Shown here: positions 43,907 to 52,629 of the stretch, piece by piece | Layout of the letters: each line of letters opens with the position of its first letter | Numbering within the stretch: the first letter of the stretch is position 1 | Origin: Aquimarina atlantica | GTDB lineage: Bacteria; Bacteroidota; Bacteroidia; Flavobacteriales; Flavobacteriaceae | Direction: 5' to 3' | Assembly: GCF_000626715.1 (NCBI RefSeq) | Contig: NZ_AQRA01000005.1 | Coordinates: 452,441-516,440, forward strand | Length of the DNA stretch: 64,000 bases | The notes under the pieces: generated by a model | The model's database searches: none | What the model was told of the DNA's origin: nothing | The model's input: the letters and a program-made list of their open reading frames with translations, nothing else | Program-made: the position numbers and the translations under genes

Positions 43907-44083
43907 TTAAAGGTTAATTACAAAATTATTTCCTTTTTCATTTTTTTTTGAATGAGAAGGGAAACTATTAAAAATATAAGCCAATTCAATAAAAGAATAA
44001 ATTCTATTGGCAGGGGATAACTCTAAAAATCTATCTCTTTGTATTTGATTACTCTCTTCTTTTGACCTAAAGTTTATTTCCAT
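43907..44083 (-). CDS. 58-residue partner of the nucleotidyltransferase
   Basis: An ATG at 44083 opens 58 codons ending TAA at 43907, one base from the nucleotidyltransferase ATG. The product reads MEINFRSKEESNQIQRDRFL followed by ELSPANRIYSFIELAYIFNS. This looks like a small helical protein that regularly precedes such nucleotidyltransferase genes in Flavobacteriaceae. The tight spacing and the shared strand support a real gene. It could be an antitoxin or a subunit; there is no direct evidence. Confidence 0.75.
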   Translation of the reverse strand: MEINFRSKEESNQIQRDRFLELSPANRIYSFIELAYIFNSFPSHSKKNEKGNNFVINL

Positions 44084-44123
44084 CTGTTTGTTAAATTCTT
44101 TTTTTATCTTTTCAAAGATATAA

Positions 44124-44726
44124 TTATTTAAGGTCTAGTGTAAGTTGTTCTGGTAATAACCTAAAGCTTTTCCTGTGATATTTGGTAATCCCATATTTTC
44201 GAATCGCATCACGATGCTCTACTGTTGGGTATCCTTTATTCTTTTTCCAGTTGTACATAGGATACTCTTCATGTATTTTTTCCATAAACTCATCACGATA
44301 TGTTTTTGCCAATACCGAGGCGGCTGCAATATTTAAATATTTTCCGTCTCCCTTTATAACGCAAGTATAGGGTATATTATGATATGGTTTAAACCTATTT
44401 CCATCTACAATGATGTGTTCTGGTTGAGGTTTTAATTGCTCGATTGATCTTTGCATAGCCAGAATAGAAGCATTTAAAATATTGATCTCATCAATCTCTT
44501 CCATAAAGATATGTGTAACACCATAGGTCAAAGAGGAGTCTTCTATTATAGGTTTTAGTTGATTTCTTTTGGCTTCGGTAAGTTGTTTAGAATCATTAAG
44601 AATCGAATTATTGAAATCGTCGGGTAAGATTACCGCAGCTGCTGTGACCGGACCTGCCAGGCATCCTCGCCCTGCCTCATCGGTACCACATTCGAGAATG
44701 TCTGGGTTTAATTGTAATGTAAGCAT
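44124..44726 (-). CDS. rnhB: Ribonuclease HII
   Basis: The 200-residue enzyme removes ribonucleotides from RNA:DNA duplexes. It has the DEAGRG motif with Asp16 and Glu17, Asp108 in IIVDGNRF, the [20 protein letters not shown] block with its acidic residue, and a C-terminal [10 protein letters not shown]. The length is normal for RnhB. A TATCTTCG element just upstream suggests a nearly leaderless transcript. The long lipoprotein and the nucleotidyltransferase pair lie downstream on the same strand. Confidence 0.96.
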   Translation of the reverse strand: MLTLQLNPDILECGTDEAGRGCLAGPVTAAAVILPDDFNNSILNDSKQLTEAKRNQLKPIIEDSSLTYGVTHIFMEEIDEINILNASILAMQRSIEQLKPQPEHIIVDGNRFKPYHNIPYTCVIKGDGKYLNIAAASVLAKTYRDEFMEKIHEEYPMYNWKKNKGYPTVEHRDAIRKYGITKYHRKSFRLLPEQLTLDLK

Positions 44727-44730
44727 ATTA

Positions 44731-44738
44731 CGAAGATA
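44731..44738 (-). promoter_or_regulatory. Promoter -7 element abutting the rnhB start codon
   Basis: TATCTTCG on the minus strand matches the TAnnTTTG consensus at 7 of 8 positions. It ends 4 bases before the rnhB ATG, so the mRNA would start at or very near the start codon. Confidence 0.35.
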
Positions 44739-44834
44739 CAGTATGCATAGAATACCAGAAAACTATTTTTATAAATTGATTAAAAAGTTAAATTAAACAA
44801 ACAATGAGTGTCATTTACTTTCGTTAAAAAAGTA

Positions 44835-44842
44835 TATTTTTG
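44835..44842 (+). promoter_or_regulatory. Promoter -7 element of the porin gene
   Basis: TATTTTTG matches TAnnTTTG and lies 18 bases before the ATG at 44861. It supports that start over an upstream TTG at 44840, which is inside the element. Confidence 0.5.
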
Positions 44843-44860
44843 CCACAGTTTAGCATTCTA

Positions 44861-46843
44861 ATGAGAAAAAACATAATATTTATAGTTGCACTGTTATCGG
44901 TTTCGATGGTCTGGGCACAAAGAGACCAGGAGAGAATAGGTGATGCTTCTAACGCAGATGGATCTCAAGAACCCAGAAAATCGTTAAGACAACCAAAGAC
45001 TAAAAAAAAGAAACCTCCGGTTACAGACTATAAGATCATTACGATAAAAAATGATACAACGTATCAGGATACAACATTAACAATACAAAAGGATTATAAG
45101 TTTAATTATCTGCGTAGAGATGATTTTGAGTTGCTTCCTATTCATAATGTTGGGCAAACCTATAATAGTTTGGCAAAGCGAGAAGAGCGAGACCATATAT
45201 TACCACTTATGGGAGCCAGAGCCAGGCATTTCAATTTTATGGAAGCCGAAGATATCAGATATTATCATGTGCCGACTCCGCTTACCGAGCTGTATTTTAG
45301 AACTACCTTCGAACAAGGACAGCAATTAGATGCTTTTTTTACAGTAAATACCTCGCCAAGACTCAATCTTTCGATCGCTTATAAAGGTGTACGATCTTTG
45401 GGAAAATACCAACATGCCTTAACGAGTACAGGTAATTTTAGAGCTACGGCTAGTTATTCGACCAAAAATGAACGATATAAAGTACGCACACATTTTGTTT
45501 CACAAGATTTACTTAATGAAGAAAACGGAGGATTATCGGAAGAAGGGTTAAATCAGTATTTGGGTACAGGCGATTTTGTTGGACAAGATGATAAATTTGC
45601 AGATCGGGGCTCGGTGTCTGTTAATTTTCAAAATGCCGAAAGTATATTGCTCGGAAAACGATTTTATCTAAATCACGAATACGCAATACTTAAAAAAACA
45701 GATAGTTCTTCTACCGCGTTGTCTGTAGGACATATTATGGATCTTACAGATAAAAGATTTAAATATGATCAGGCAGCAGTTGCTCCCAATAATCTCTTGG
45801 GGGAGTCCTATGTAGCTACAAATATTTCTGATAATGTAGCCTTAGAAGATTTTAGCAATCAGGTGTTTGTAGGTTTTACCAATAAGTGGTTGGGGAACCT
45901 GCGTATATTGGGAGGGAGCTCTAATTATAATTATGGGTATAATACAATTGTAAATCAGGTAAACAGTTCTGGTGCTCAAATAAACATAACAAATCGTATT
46001 AAAGGAGATATATATTCTGTTGGTGGGGAGTATAAGAATACCTATAAAGGATTTAAGCTATTTGCCGATGGAATGACCATTGTCTCTGGTGATTTTACAG
46101 GAAATTATTTTAATGCAGGTGCAGGGTATGACCTTAATGAGAAATATGGTATCCAGGCCAAAATAAGTTCTACATCTGTTGCTCCCAACTATAATTTTTT
46201 ACTCTATCAAAGTGATTATGTAAACTATAACTGGCAAAATAATTTTGATAACACCGAAACCAAAAAAATACAGGTTAATATCAAAGCCAGAAAAATAGTA
46301 GAAGTAGAAGCAAGCTATGCTACAATTAGTAAATATACCTATTTTACAAAGAATGCTAATTCTGCAATTGTGCCCCTACAAGCTTCAGAAAGTATTGATG
46401 TACTGAAGGTAAAACTCTCGCAAGGACTTAAGTACTGGAAACTAGGTCTTGATAATACAGTAATGTACCAAAACGTAGAGGGAGGTGATCAAATATATAA
46501 TGTACCCGAGATTACCACCAGAAACAGTTTGTATTATCACGATCACTGGTTTAAAAAAGCATTGTATTTGCAAACAGGAGTCACCTTTAAATACTTTACA
46601 AGCTATAAAGCTGATGCATACGACCCTGTATTGTCTGAGTTTTATGTTCAAAATACCGAAGAAATTGGTGGCTACCCTCAGTTTGATATCTTTTTTAATG
46701 CTAAAGTACGGCAGACAAGAATCTTTTTTAAAGTCGAAAATTTTGGTGAAGCCTTTAGACAAAACAACGAGTTTTCTGCACCAGGATATGCTACACGTGA
46801 TGCTGTATTGCGTTTCGGTTTGGTTTGGAATTTCTTTTTGTAA
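44861..46843 (+). CDS. Putative outer-membrane porin (PF14121 type)
   Basis: The 660-residue precursor has a Sec signal (MRKNIIFIVALLSVSMVWAQ). A basic Pro/Lys linker is followed by a long stretch of alternating amphipathic strands, with many Tyr and Asn residues and a terminal aromatic in the C-terminal strand (DAVLRFGLVWNFFL). This fits a 20-plus-strand beta barrel of the 'putative porin' family found in Flavobacteriaceae. The segment YHVPTPLTELYFRTTFEQGQ is typical of that family. The gene is divergent from rnhB. The cargo is unknown. Confidence 0.85.
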   Translation: MRKNIIFIVALLSVSMVWAQRDQERIGDASNADGSQEPRKSLRQPKTKKKKPPVTDYKIITIKNDTTYQDTTLTIQKDYKFNYLRRDDFELLPIHNVGQTYNSLAKREERDHILPLMGARARHFNFMEAEDIRYYHVPTPLTELYFRTTFEQGQQLDAFFTVNTSPRLNLSIAYKGVRSLGKYQHALTSTGNFRATASYSTKNERYKVRTHFVSQDLLNEENGGLSEEGLNQYLGTGDFVGQDDKFADRGSVSVNFQNAESILLGKRFYLNHEYAILKKTDSSSTALSVGHIMDLTDKRFKYDQAAVAPNNLLGESYVATNISDNVALEDFSNQVFVGFTNKWLGNLRILGGSSNYNYGYNTIVNQVNSSGAQINITNRIKGDIYSVGGEYKNTYKGFKLFADGMTIVSGDFTGNYFNAGAGYDLNEKYGIQAKISSTSVAPNYNFLLYQSDYVNYNWQNNFDNTETKKIQVNIKARKIVEVEASYATISKYTYFTKNANSAIVPLQASESIDVLKVKLSQGLKYWKLGLDNTVMYQNVEGGDQIYNVPEITTRNSLYYHDHWFKKALYLQTGVTFKYFTSYKADAYDPVLSEFYVQNTEEIGGYPQFDIFFNAKVRQTRIFFKVENFGEAFRQNNEFSAPGYATRDAVLRFGLVWNFFL

Positions 46844-47163
46844 CCAAATATCTTTTGCACAGCATTTGTAAAACTAAATATTTATACATAAATACGAACC
46901 GGTATGTATTATTACACATGTAACACCATTGTGATGCATTTGACTACTTTTCTAAAATCATAATCCTTACATGTTGAAAAGTATTAAACATGAAAATCGG
47001 ATTATCCTTTTTTAGCTATTCTCGACAAGAACTTTGGACTGGTAAATATGAAGAACTAACTATATCATGACATCAAAAAGATAAATCAAAAACCAGGGTA
47101 ACATTTTATCGTGCTTTGACACATAGTGTAAAACGTTGTTATACATTTAAACAGAAACAAAGA
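46844..47163. other. Gene-free stretch, mostly featureless
   Basis: About 320 AT-rich bases hold one short inverted repeat (TACATA and TATGTA around 46886-46910) and a 26-codon open frame (46990-47070) without ribosome-binding support. No clear promoter for the following lipoprotein gene was seen. Confidence 0.55.
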
Positions 47164-48348
47164 ATGAGAAAATTTTTAAGTTTATTGACAATTTTGACAA
47201 TTGTATTTTCCTGCTCAAGTGATGATTCTACAGAACCACAACAAAATGAATTTCCGACTAATATTGCCATAGCCTCACAAACTACTGCTGGGGTTGGAGA
47301 TATTTTAACAATCAATGGTAATGGATTTTTAACTAGCGAGACTTATATAGTAACTTTTACCGATAACGAAATTGCTAAGATAATTGAAATAAATAGTAAT
47401 TATCTTAAACTAGAAGTACCGGAAAAAGCTATTTCGGGTGACATCACCTTAACCCACAATAATAAAACAGAAATTATAGGGAGTATTTTAATTAATACTA
47501 CTTCAAACGTATACGCCTATAAACGAAACTATTCAGACCCTAATAATTATATCAAGCAAATCATAAAAATAGACAAACAAACTGGAAGCGAAACCATTGT
47601 TACCGATCTAGATATTAATTCGACCTACTATGAAAGTTTAGTTTTTGATAATTCAGAGAAAAATATTTTGGGGATTGTAGAAAATAGTATTCTTAGTGTC
47701 AATACCGAAACCGGACAAAGCACAACCATAAATTTGGAAAATAGCAGTGGTATTGATTATCAAGAAATAGTTTTAGATGATAACGGTAATTTGTATGCTT
47801 ATAAACGAAACTATGCAGATCCTAATAATTATATCAAGCAAATCGTAAAAATAGACAAGCAAACTGGAGGAGAAACCATTGTTGCTGATCTAAATATTAA
47901 TTCAACCTATTATGAAAGTTTAGTTTTTGATAGTTCAGAAAAAAATATTTTAGGGATTGTAGAAAACAGTATTCTTAGTGTCAATACCGAAACCGGGCAA
48001 AGCACAATCATAAATTTGGAAAATAGCAGTGGTATTGATTATCAAGAAATAGTTTTAGATGATAATGGTAATTTATATGCTTACAAACGAAACTATACAG
48101 ACCCTAATAATTATATTAAGCAAATCATAAAAATAGACAAACAAACCGGAGGAGAAACCATTGTTGCTGATCTAAATATTAGTTCGACCTATTATGAAGA
48201 TTTGATTTTTGATAGTTCAGAAAAAAATATTTTAGGGATTGTAGAAAACAGTATTCTTAGCGTTAATATCGAAACCGGAGAAAGTATAACTATAAATTTA
48301 GAAAATAGTAATGATGTTGATTATCAGGAGTTAGTTGTTATGAATTAA
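47164..48348 (+). CDS. Surface-type lipoprotein: TIG domain plus three 94-residue repeats
   Basis: From the ATG at 47164 (a longer frame starts with TTG) the 394-residue precursor has a lipoprotein signal ending TIVFSC. An IPT/TIG Ig-like domain follows (about 30-115, with GVGDILTINGNGFLTSETYI). Three nearly identical 94-residue units follow, each with YAYKRNY, DPNNYIKQ, KIDKQTG, STYYE and NILGIVENSILSVN motifs, suggesting blades of a beta propeller. The third unit ends in the stop codon. It is probably displayed on the outer surface. Ligand and partner are unknown. Confidence 0.78.
   Translation: MRKFLSLLTILTIVFSCSSDDSTEPQQNEFPTNIAIASQTTAGVGDILTINGNGFLTSETYIVTFTDNEIAKIIEINSNYLKLEVPEKAISGDITLTHNNKTEIIGSILINTTSNVYAYKRNYSDPNNYIKQIIKIDKQTGSETIVTDLDINSTYYESLVFDNSEKNILGIVENSILSVNTETGQSTTINLENSSGIDYQEIVLDDNGNLYAYKRNYADPNNYIKQIVKIDKQTGGETIVADLNINSTYYESLVFDSSEKNILGIVENSILSVNTETGQSTIINLENSSGIDYQEIVLDDNGNLYAYKRNYTDPNNYIKQIIKIDKQTGGETIVADLNISSTYYEDLIFDSSEKNILGIVENSILSVNIETGESITINLENSNDVDYQELVVMN
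47509..48348 (+). repeat. Three tandem 282-base coding repeats
   Basis: The units begin near 47512, 47794 and 48076, a constant period of 282 bases (94 codons). Most differences between units are single bases, many of them silent, which indicates recent duplication or ongoing gene conversion. Confidence 0.85.
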
Positions 48349-48444
48349 AAACATAAGTTATAACTATATGATAAACGGCTACTCAATAACTTAATTTAAC
48401 AAACGTTTTTAACTTAAATTGTTACAAAACCAATGAGTTAGTTT

Positions 48445-49050
48445 ATGCTTAAGAAAGAGTTAGTACTTATAACATTAGTCTTCTGTTTATTCAATCTAAA
48501 TGCTCAAGAAAAGAGTAATATAACTTTTCGGATAGAACCTGGGGTTCTCCTATTTTCGAAATCTGGAAATTTAGAATTATTACTTAATGTTGAACCCAAA
48601 ATTAAGATTTCAGAAAATATGGTTATCGGATTAAGATTTGGGGTTGCATTAAATTCTCAAAAATTTGAAAACAAGGATAGTACTCAATTTAATATTGATG
48701 ATCAATCTGATAATGCTGTCATTTCATTTGTGCCGACTTTCGATTATTATTTAAATGAAAATAATTTTCGTCCTTATATAGGTTTAGGCCTAGGATATTA
48801 TTTGTTGAGTTACATAGATGTTTCCCCAATCGGCTCTGCAGATGCATTAGAAGGAAGTGTTAATAACCAGATAGGTTTTCTGTTAAGAGGAGGAATTGAA
48901 TTTGGTAAGACAAGACTTGGATTAGAATATAATCTCATACCAAAAGCAGGTATAGAACTACCAAGTGGCCAAATCATAGGAACAGTTAATAGTGGCTATT
49001 TAGGACTGTCTATTGGATTTACAATCGGAGGTATGAAAAACCAGAACTAG
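48445..49050 (+). CDS. Outer-membrane beta-barrel (porin-family) protein
   Basis: The 201-residue precursor has a Sec signal ending LFNLNAQ. Eight or so amphipathic strands follow, such as ITFRIEPGVLLFSKSGNLEL, AVISFVPTFDYYLNENNFRP and YIGLGLGYYLLSYIDV, ending in a barrel-type strand SGYLGLSIGFTIGG. This fits the small OmpA/PorT-like barrels of Bacteroidota. It follows the repeat lipoprotein gene by 96 bases; an operon is possible but not shown. The function is unknown. Confidence 0.78.
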   Translation: MLKKELVLITLVFCLFNLNAQEKSNITFRIEPGVLLFSKSGNLELLLNVEPKIKISENMVIGLRFGVALNSQKFENKDSTQFNIDDQSDNAVISFVPTFDYYLNENNFRPYIGLGLGYYLLSYIDVSPIGSADALEGSVNNQIGFLLRGGIEFGKTRLGLEYNLIPKAGIELPSGQIIGTVNSGYLGLSIGFTIGGMKNQN

Positions 49051-49104
49051 TTACGAATTTGGAAAAAAAATAGGATATCACAACAAAAACTAATTTAATC
49101 AAAA

Positions 49105-49764
49105 ATGAAAACAGGTATAATAACAGGATGTAGCAGAGGAATTGGATTAGCGACTGCAGAGTTATTAAAAGACGATCCAAATTTTGAAATTATTGGTACT
49201 TCAACTTCTGGAAATTGTTCGATTTCTAAATCAAATTTTGAATGTTACCCATTAGACCTTTCAGAAAGTAAATCGATAAACGATTTTGTTGATAAGATTA
49301 GAAACCTTAAAATTGATTTTCTTATTAATAATGCTGGAATTTTACTTGAAAATTGGAATGATGCAATAATTAACATTGAGCAATTAAAACAGACATTTAA
49401 TGTAAATCTCTTCGGAACCATTGAGCTAACCGAAAAGCTGATTCCAAATTTTGAGAAAGATGGACAAATAATAAACATTACATCTGATTGGGGTTCTTTT
49501 AGTGAAAAGAACTTTGATGAATTTCAACCACATTATAAAATGTCAAAGTCAGCTTTAAATATGTACACAAAATTACTCGCTAAAAGACTTGAGAAACAAA
49601 ATATGATTGTTTCATCTCTTGACCCAGGATGGACTCAAACTGATATGGGAGGAAATGACGCATCAAGAAAACCTATCGAAGTTGCCAACGATATCAGAGA
49701 TTTATTGAATCAAAAACCAAAAAGTGGGAATTTTTGGCATCAAGGAAAAGTTAGAGAATGGTAA
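49105..49764 (+). CDS. Short-chain dehydrogenase/reductase
   Basis: The 219-residue cytosolic enzyme has the cofactor motif GIITGCSRGIGLAT (TG-x3-GIG), the NNAG motif at about 75-78, a Ser in ITSDWGS (127) and the Tyr-x3-Lys pair Tyr144/Lys148 in HYKMSKSAL. All catalytic residues of a classical SDR are present. The substrate cannot be deduced; the closest eukaryotic-style relatives are carbonyl reductase-like. The next gene begins 73 bases on, on the same strand. Confidence 0.88.
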   Translation: MKTGIITGCSRGIGLATAELLKDDPNFEIIGTSTSGNCSISKSNFECYPLDLSESKSINDFVDKIRNLKIDFLINNAGILLENWNDAIINIEQLKQTFNVNLFGTIELTEKLIPNFEKDGQIINITSDWGSFSEKNFDEFQPHYKMSKSALNMYTKLLAKRLEKQNMIVSSLDPGWTQTDMGGNDASRKPIEVANDIRDLLNQKPKSGNFWHQGKVREW

Positions 49765-49837
49765 ATATTTTGTAACAAAAATATCCCATTTTAGACCCAT
49801 TACACAACAATTCATCATCAATCAAAAAAAGAAAATC

Positions 49838-51286
49838 ATGAATACAAGAACCATAATTTTTACAGGGCTCTTGCTTACTGTACTATTTACCTTTTCTTGC
49901 TCAAAGAAAAGAAACCCCGAAAAAGAAACTTCAAATTATAATAAGAAAATAGATGATTATATAACTCATCTAATTCAGGCAGATGAAATTCCTGGAATGG
50001 CTATAGCAGTAATTCAAAATGGGCAAATAATTCATAAAAAAAATTATGGCTTCGCCAATCTCGCTCACAAAGTTCCTGTAACCGATAGCACTTTGTTTAG
50101 AGTTTATTCTACATCCAAGTTGATTACTTCTGTTGCAATATTTCAATTAATAGAAAGCGGTAAGCTGTCTCTTGATGATGATATTAATAATTTCATAGAC
50201 AATTTACCAGACACATGGAATGAAATAAAAATAAAACACCTTCTGTCTCATTCCTCAGGACTTCCAGAATATAAGGATATTGAGAATCAGGTTCAATTAT
50301 CTGATGATCAGGTGTTAGAAATAGTAACAAAGAAATCGATACAATTTGAAAAAGGGAGTAAATATTCGTACAATCAAACTAACTTCTGGTTTTTGAAATT
50401 AGTTGTCGAAAAAGTAACTGGCAAAGAATTTGAGAAATTTGTTAAAGAAAATCAGTTTAACAGTGAAGATAATAAGGTTGTTTATGCCTCTAATAGCTTA
50501 TTGGTTATTCCTAACAGGGTGCCTAAATATCAATTTAATAAAAAACATAATGCTTATGAAATAAGTTCATTTGAAGCTGGGGAAAGATCTTTGGCAGGCA
50601 ATGGTCTTAATACAAACCTGGAAAGCTTGATAAATTGGAATAAAAAACTCGATGATAATACACTCATTACATCAGAGACCAAAGCTCAAATGATAACGCC
50701 ATTTAATTTTCAGAACTCAGATGACTTATTTGGCTATAGCTGGGGTATATTTGGCCCGGAGAATAAAAAATACTATGGTTTTCCAGGCGGTGGAGTTAGT
50801 GCATTTATGAAATTTGTAGATCATGACTTAACAATTATTATTTTGTCTAATGGGTTTAAGAGTAGACCCGTAATAAGTAATGTTATTACTTATGTTTCGG
50901 GGTTAGTAGATTCTAGTTTAATTAGAAAAGAAAGAATGTTAAATGAAGATATTCGATTAGAATTTATTTTGAATAACTATGATGATGCCTTAAAAAAATA
51001 CAATCAGATAAAAGCTGATAACAAAGAGATTAATTTTGAAAGAGCATTAAATACAGTGGGATACCATTACCTTCTTGATAATAAAATTGATAAAGCACTT
51101 TCTATTTTTAAGTTTTACACAAAAGAGTACCCCAATTCGGCAAATGCATTTGATAGTTTAGGTGAAGCATATTTTATGAATAAGCAATACAAACTTGCTC
51201 AACAGAGCTATGAAGAATCGTTAAGGCTAAATCCAGATAATAAGAATGCACTAAAAATGTTAGATAAGATTGAAAAACTAAACTAA
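49838..51286 (+). CDS. Serine hydrolase lipoprotein (class C beta-lactamase fold) with TPR tail
   Basis: From the ATG at 49838 the 482-residue precursor has a lipoprotein signal ending FTFSC (Cys21). The domain of the class C beta-lactamase/D,D-peptidase type has Ser91-x2-Lys94 in STSKLITS, a Tyr-x-Asn-type motif in KYSYNQTNFW and a GFPGGGVSAFM block near the third motif. The last ~90 residues form TPR-like helices (YPNSANAFDSLGEAYFMNKQ). It is likely an esterase or peptidase in the periplasm. The frame extending upstream to 49724 lacks a signal and is rejected. Confidence 0.85.
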   Translation: MNTRTIIFTGLLLTVLFTFSCSKKRNPEKETSNYNKKIDDYITHLIQADEIPGMAIAVIQNGQIIHKKNYGFANLAHKVPVTDSTLFRVYSTSKLITSVAIFQLIESGKLSLDDDINNFIDNLPDTWNEIKIKHLLSHSSGLPEYKDIENQVQLSDDQVLEIVTKKSIQFEKGSKYSYNQTNFWFLKLVVEKVTGKEFEKFVKENQFNSEDNKVVYASNSLLVIPNRVPKYQFNKKHNAYEISSFEAGERSLAGNGLNTNLESLINWNKKLDDNTLITSETKAQMITPFNFQNSDDLFGYSWGIFGPENKKYYGFPGGGVSAFMKFVDHDLTIIILSNGFKSRPVISNVITYVSGLVDSSLIRKERMLNEDIRLEFILNNYDDALKKYNQIKADNKEINFERALNTVGYHYLLDNKIDKALSIFKFYTKEYPNSANAFDSLGEAYFMNKQYKLAQQSYEESLRLNPDNKNALKMLDKIEKLN

Positions 51287-51394
51287 TACTAACAAATTAT
51301 AGCCATGCATGAGTAGCCAATAAAATCCTAAAACCGAATTTGATATAAATCAAATGATACGTTGTAATTTAGATTGACCTTTGTATAAAAAATA

Positions 51395-52006
51395 ATGAAA
51401 CGAATTCATTATACCTCAGGGATCATAATTGCAATTTTTATAAGTTTTCACTTATTTAACCATAGCTATAGTCTTTTTGGAGTAGAGGAACACATCCGAT
51501 TAATGGATAAATTTCGATTGGTATATAGAAATATTTTTGCCGAAACTCTTTTATTAATAGCAGTGTTTATTCAAATTTTTTCTGGAGTACGACTATTTTT
51601 AAGAAGAAGGAAAAACACCACCGGCTTTTTTGAAAAATTACAGCTATGGAGCGGATTATATATGGCTATTTTCTTTGTATTTCATCTTGGTGCAGTATTC
51701 ACAGGTAGATTTTTTTTAGATTTAGATACTAATATTTATTTTGGAGTAGCAGGGTTGAATACTTTTCCGATAAATCTATTTTTTATACCCTATTATGCGC
51801 TTGCTATACTTTCATTTTTTGGCCACATTTCGGCCATTCATTATGCCAAAATTGAAAATAACGTATTAGGGCTTACCCCTAAAAAACAATCTGTTTTAAT
51901 ACTTGTACTTGGTGTAATAGTAACGCTGGTATTATTTTATGGATTAACAAATGGATATAGAGGAATTAAAATACCAACAGAATATCATATTTTAATAGGG
52001 AAATAA
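51395..52006 (+). CDS. Five-helix membrane protein, cytochrome b-like
   Basis: The 203-residue protein has about five membrane helices. Histidines lie in helix 1 (IFISFHLFNH), helix 3 (FFVFHLGAVF) and helix 4 (FFGHISAIHYA), the spacing expected of b-type heme ligands as in succinate dehydrogenase membrane anchors. There are no partner subunits. It lies 44 bases upstream of another small membrane protein, probably in one operon. The heme role is inference; a structural role is also possible. Confidence 0.62.
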   Translation: MKRIHYTSGIIIAIFISFHLFNHSYSLFGVEEHIRLMDKFRLVYRNIFAETLLLIAVFIQIFSGVRLFLRRRKNTTGFFEKLQLWSGLYMAIFFVFHLGAVFTGRFFLDLDTNIYFGVAGLNTFPINLFFIPYYALAILSFFGHISAIHYAKIENNVLGLTPKKQSVLILVLGVIVTLVLFYGLTNGYRGIKIPTEYHILIGK

Positions 52007-52050
52007 AGAACAAACAAAGAACTTAAGATGAGTTTACTAAAAAATAAGTA

Positions 52051-52443
52051 ATGAATACGTATTTATGTATAGCAGGAATCCTGTGTTTTCTTTTGGGGAT
52101 TGTTCATTCCATTCTTGGAGAATATTTGATTTTTAATAGCAAAAGAAATAAAGGAAACTTAGTTCCTTCAAAAAAAAGCGAAGCATTAAAAGGAAGGCAT
52201 TTAAGGATATTATGGGCAACCTGGCATTTAGCTTCAGTATTTGGCTGGTGTATTGGTGCGATATTGATCAAAATTTCGATAGAATACAATGAGCTGAAAT
52301 CAACTAGTATTGACTTTATAATACAGTCCATCATATACACCATGTTCCTGACGTCTCTTTTGGTTTTAGTAGGTACTAAAGGAAAACACCCGGGATGGAT
52401 AGTTCTTTTACTAATCGGAATACTAGTAGTGATTGGGAACTGA
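52051..52443 (+). CDS. Small four-helix membrane protein
   Basis: The 130-residue protein has about four membrane helices (about 4-22, 45-70, 85-105 and 110-128). A motif-like stretch LRILWATWHLASVFGWCIGA has a His inside a helix, and GKHPGWIVLLLIGILVVIG ends the protein. No family is recognised. It directly follows the cytochrome b-like gene, so the pair may act together in the inner membrane. Confidence 0.6.
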   Translation: MNTYLCIAGILCFLLGIVHSILGEYLIFNSKRNKGNLVPSKKSEALKGRHLRILWATWHLASVFGWCIGAILIKISIEYNELKSTSIDFIIQSIIYTMFLTSLLVLVGTKGKHPGWIVLLLIGILVVIGN

Positions 52444-52629
52444 TCAAAAAAAATAAGCGTTATAGTATGGTAGAGTATATAATCTGATTGATGGAACTAT
52501 CCAGAATTTAATACCTTTTTTATAGAATAATCTCATATGATATTCACACGATCCTCGTGCATTTCATCATTTACCTTTATACAGAAGGGTGCTTTGTAAT
52601 TAATTTTGATTTTAAAATAAAATCATGTT

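Noticed and set aside
46990..47070. 26-codon open frame with a plausible N-terminus
   Set aside because: No ribosome-binding signal and no recognisable family; kept only as a note.
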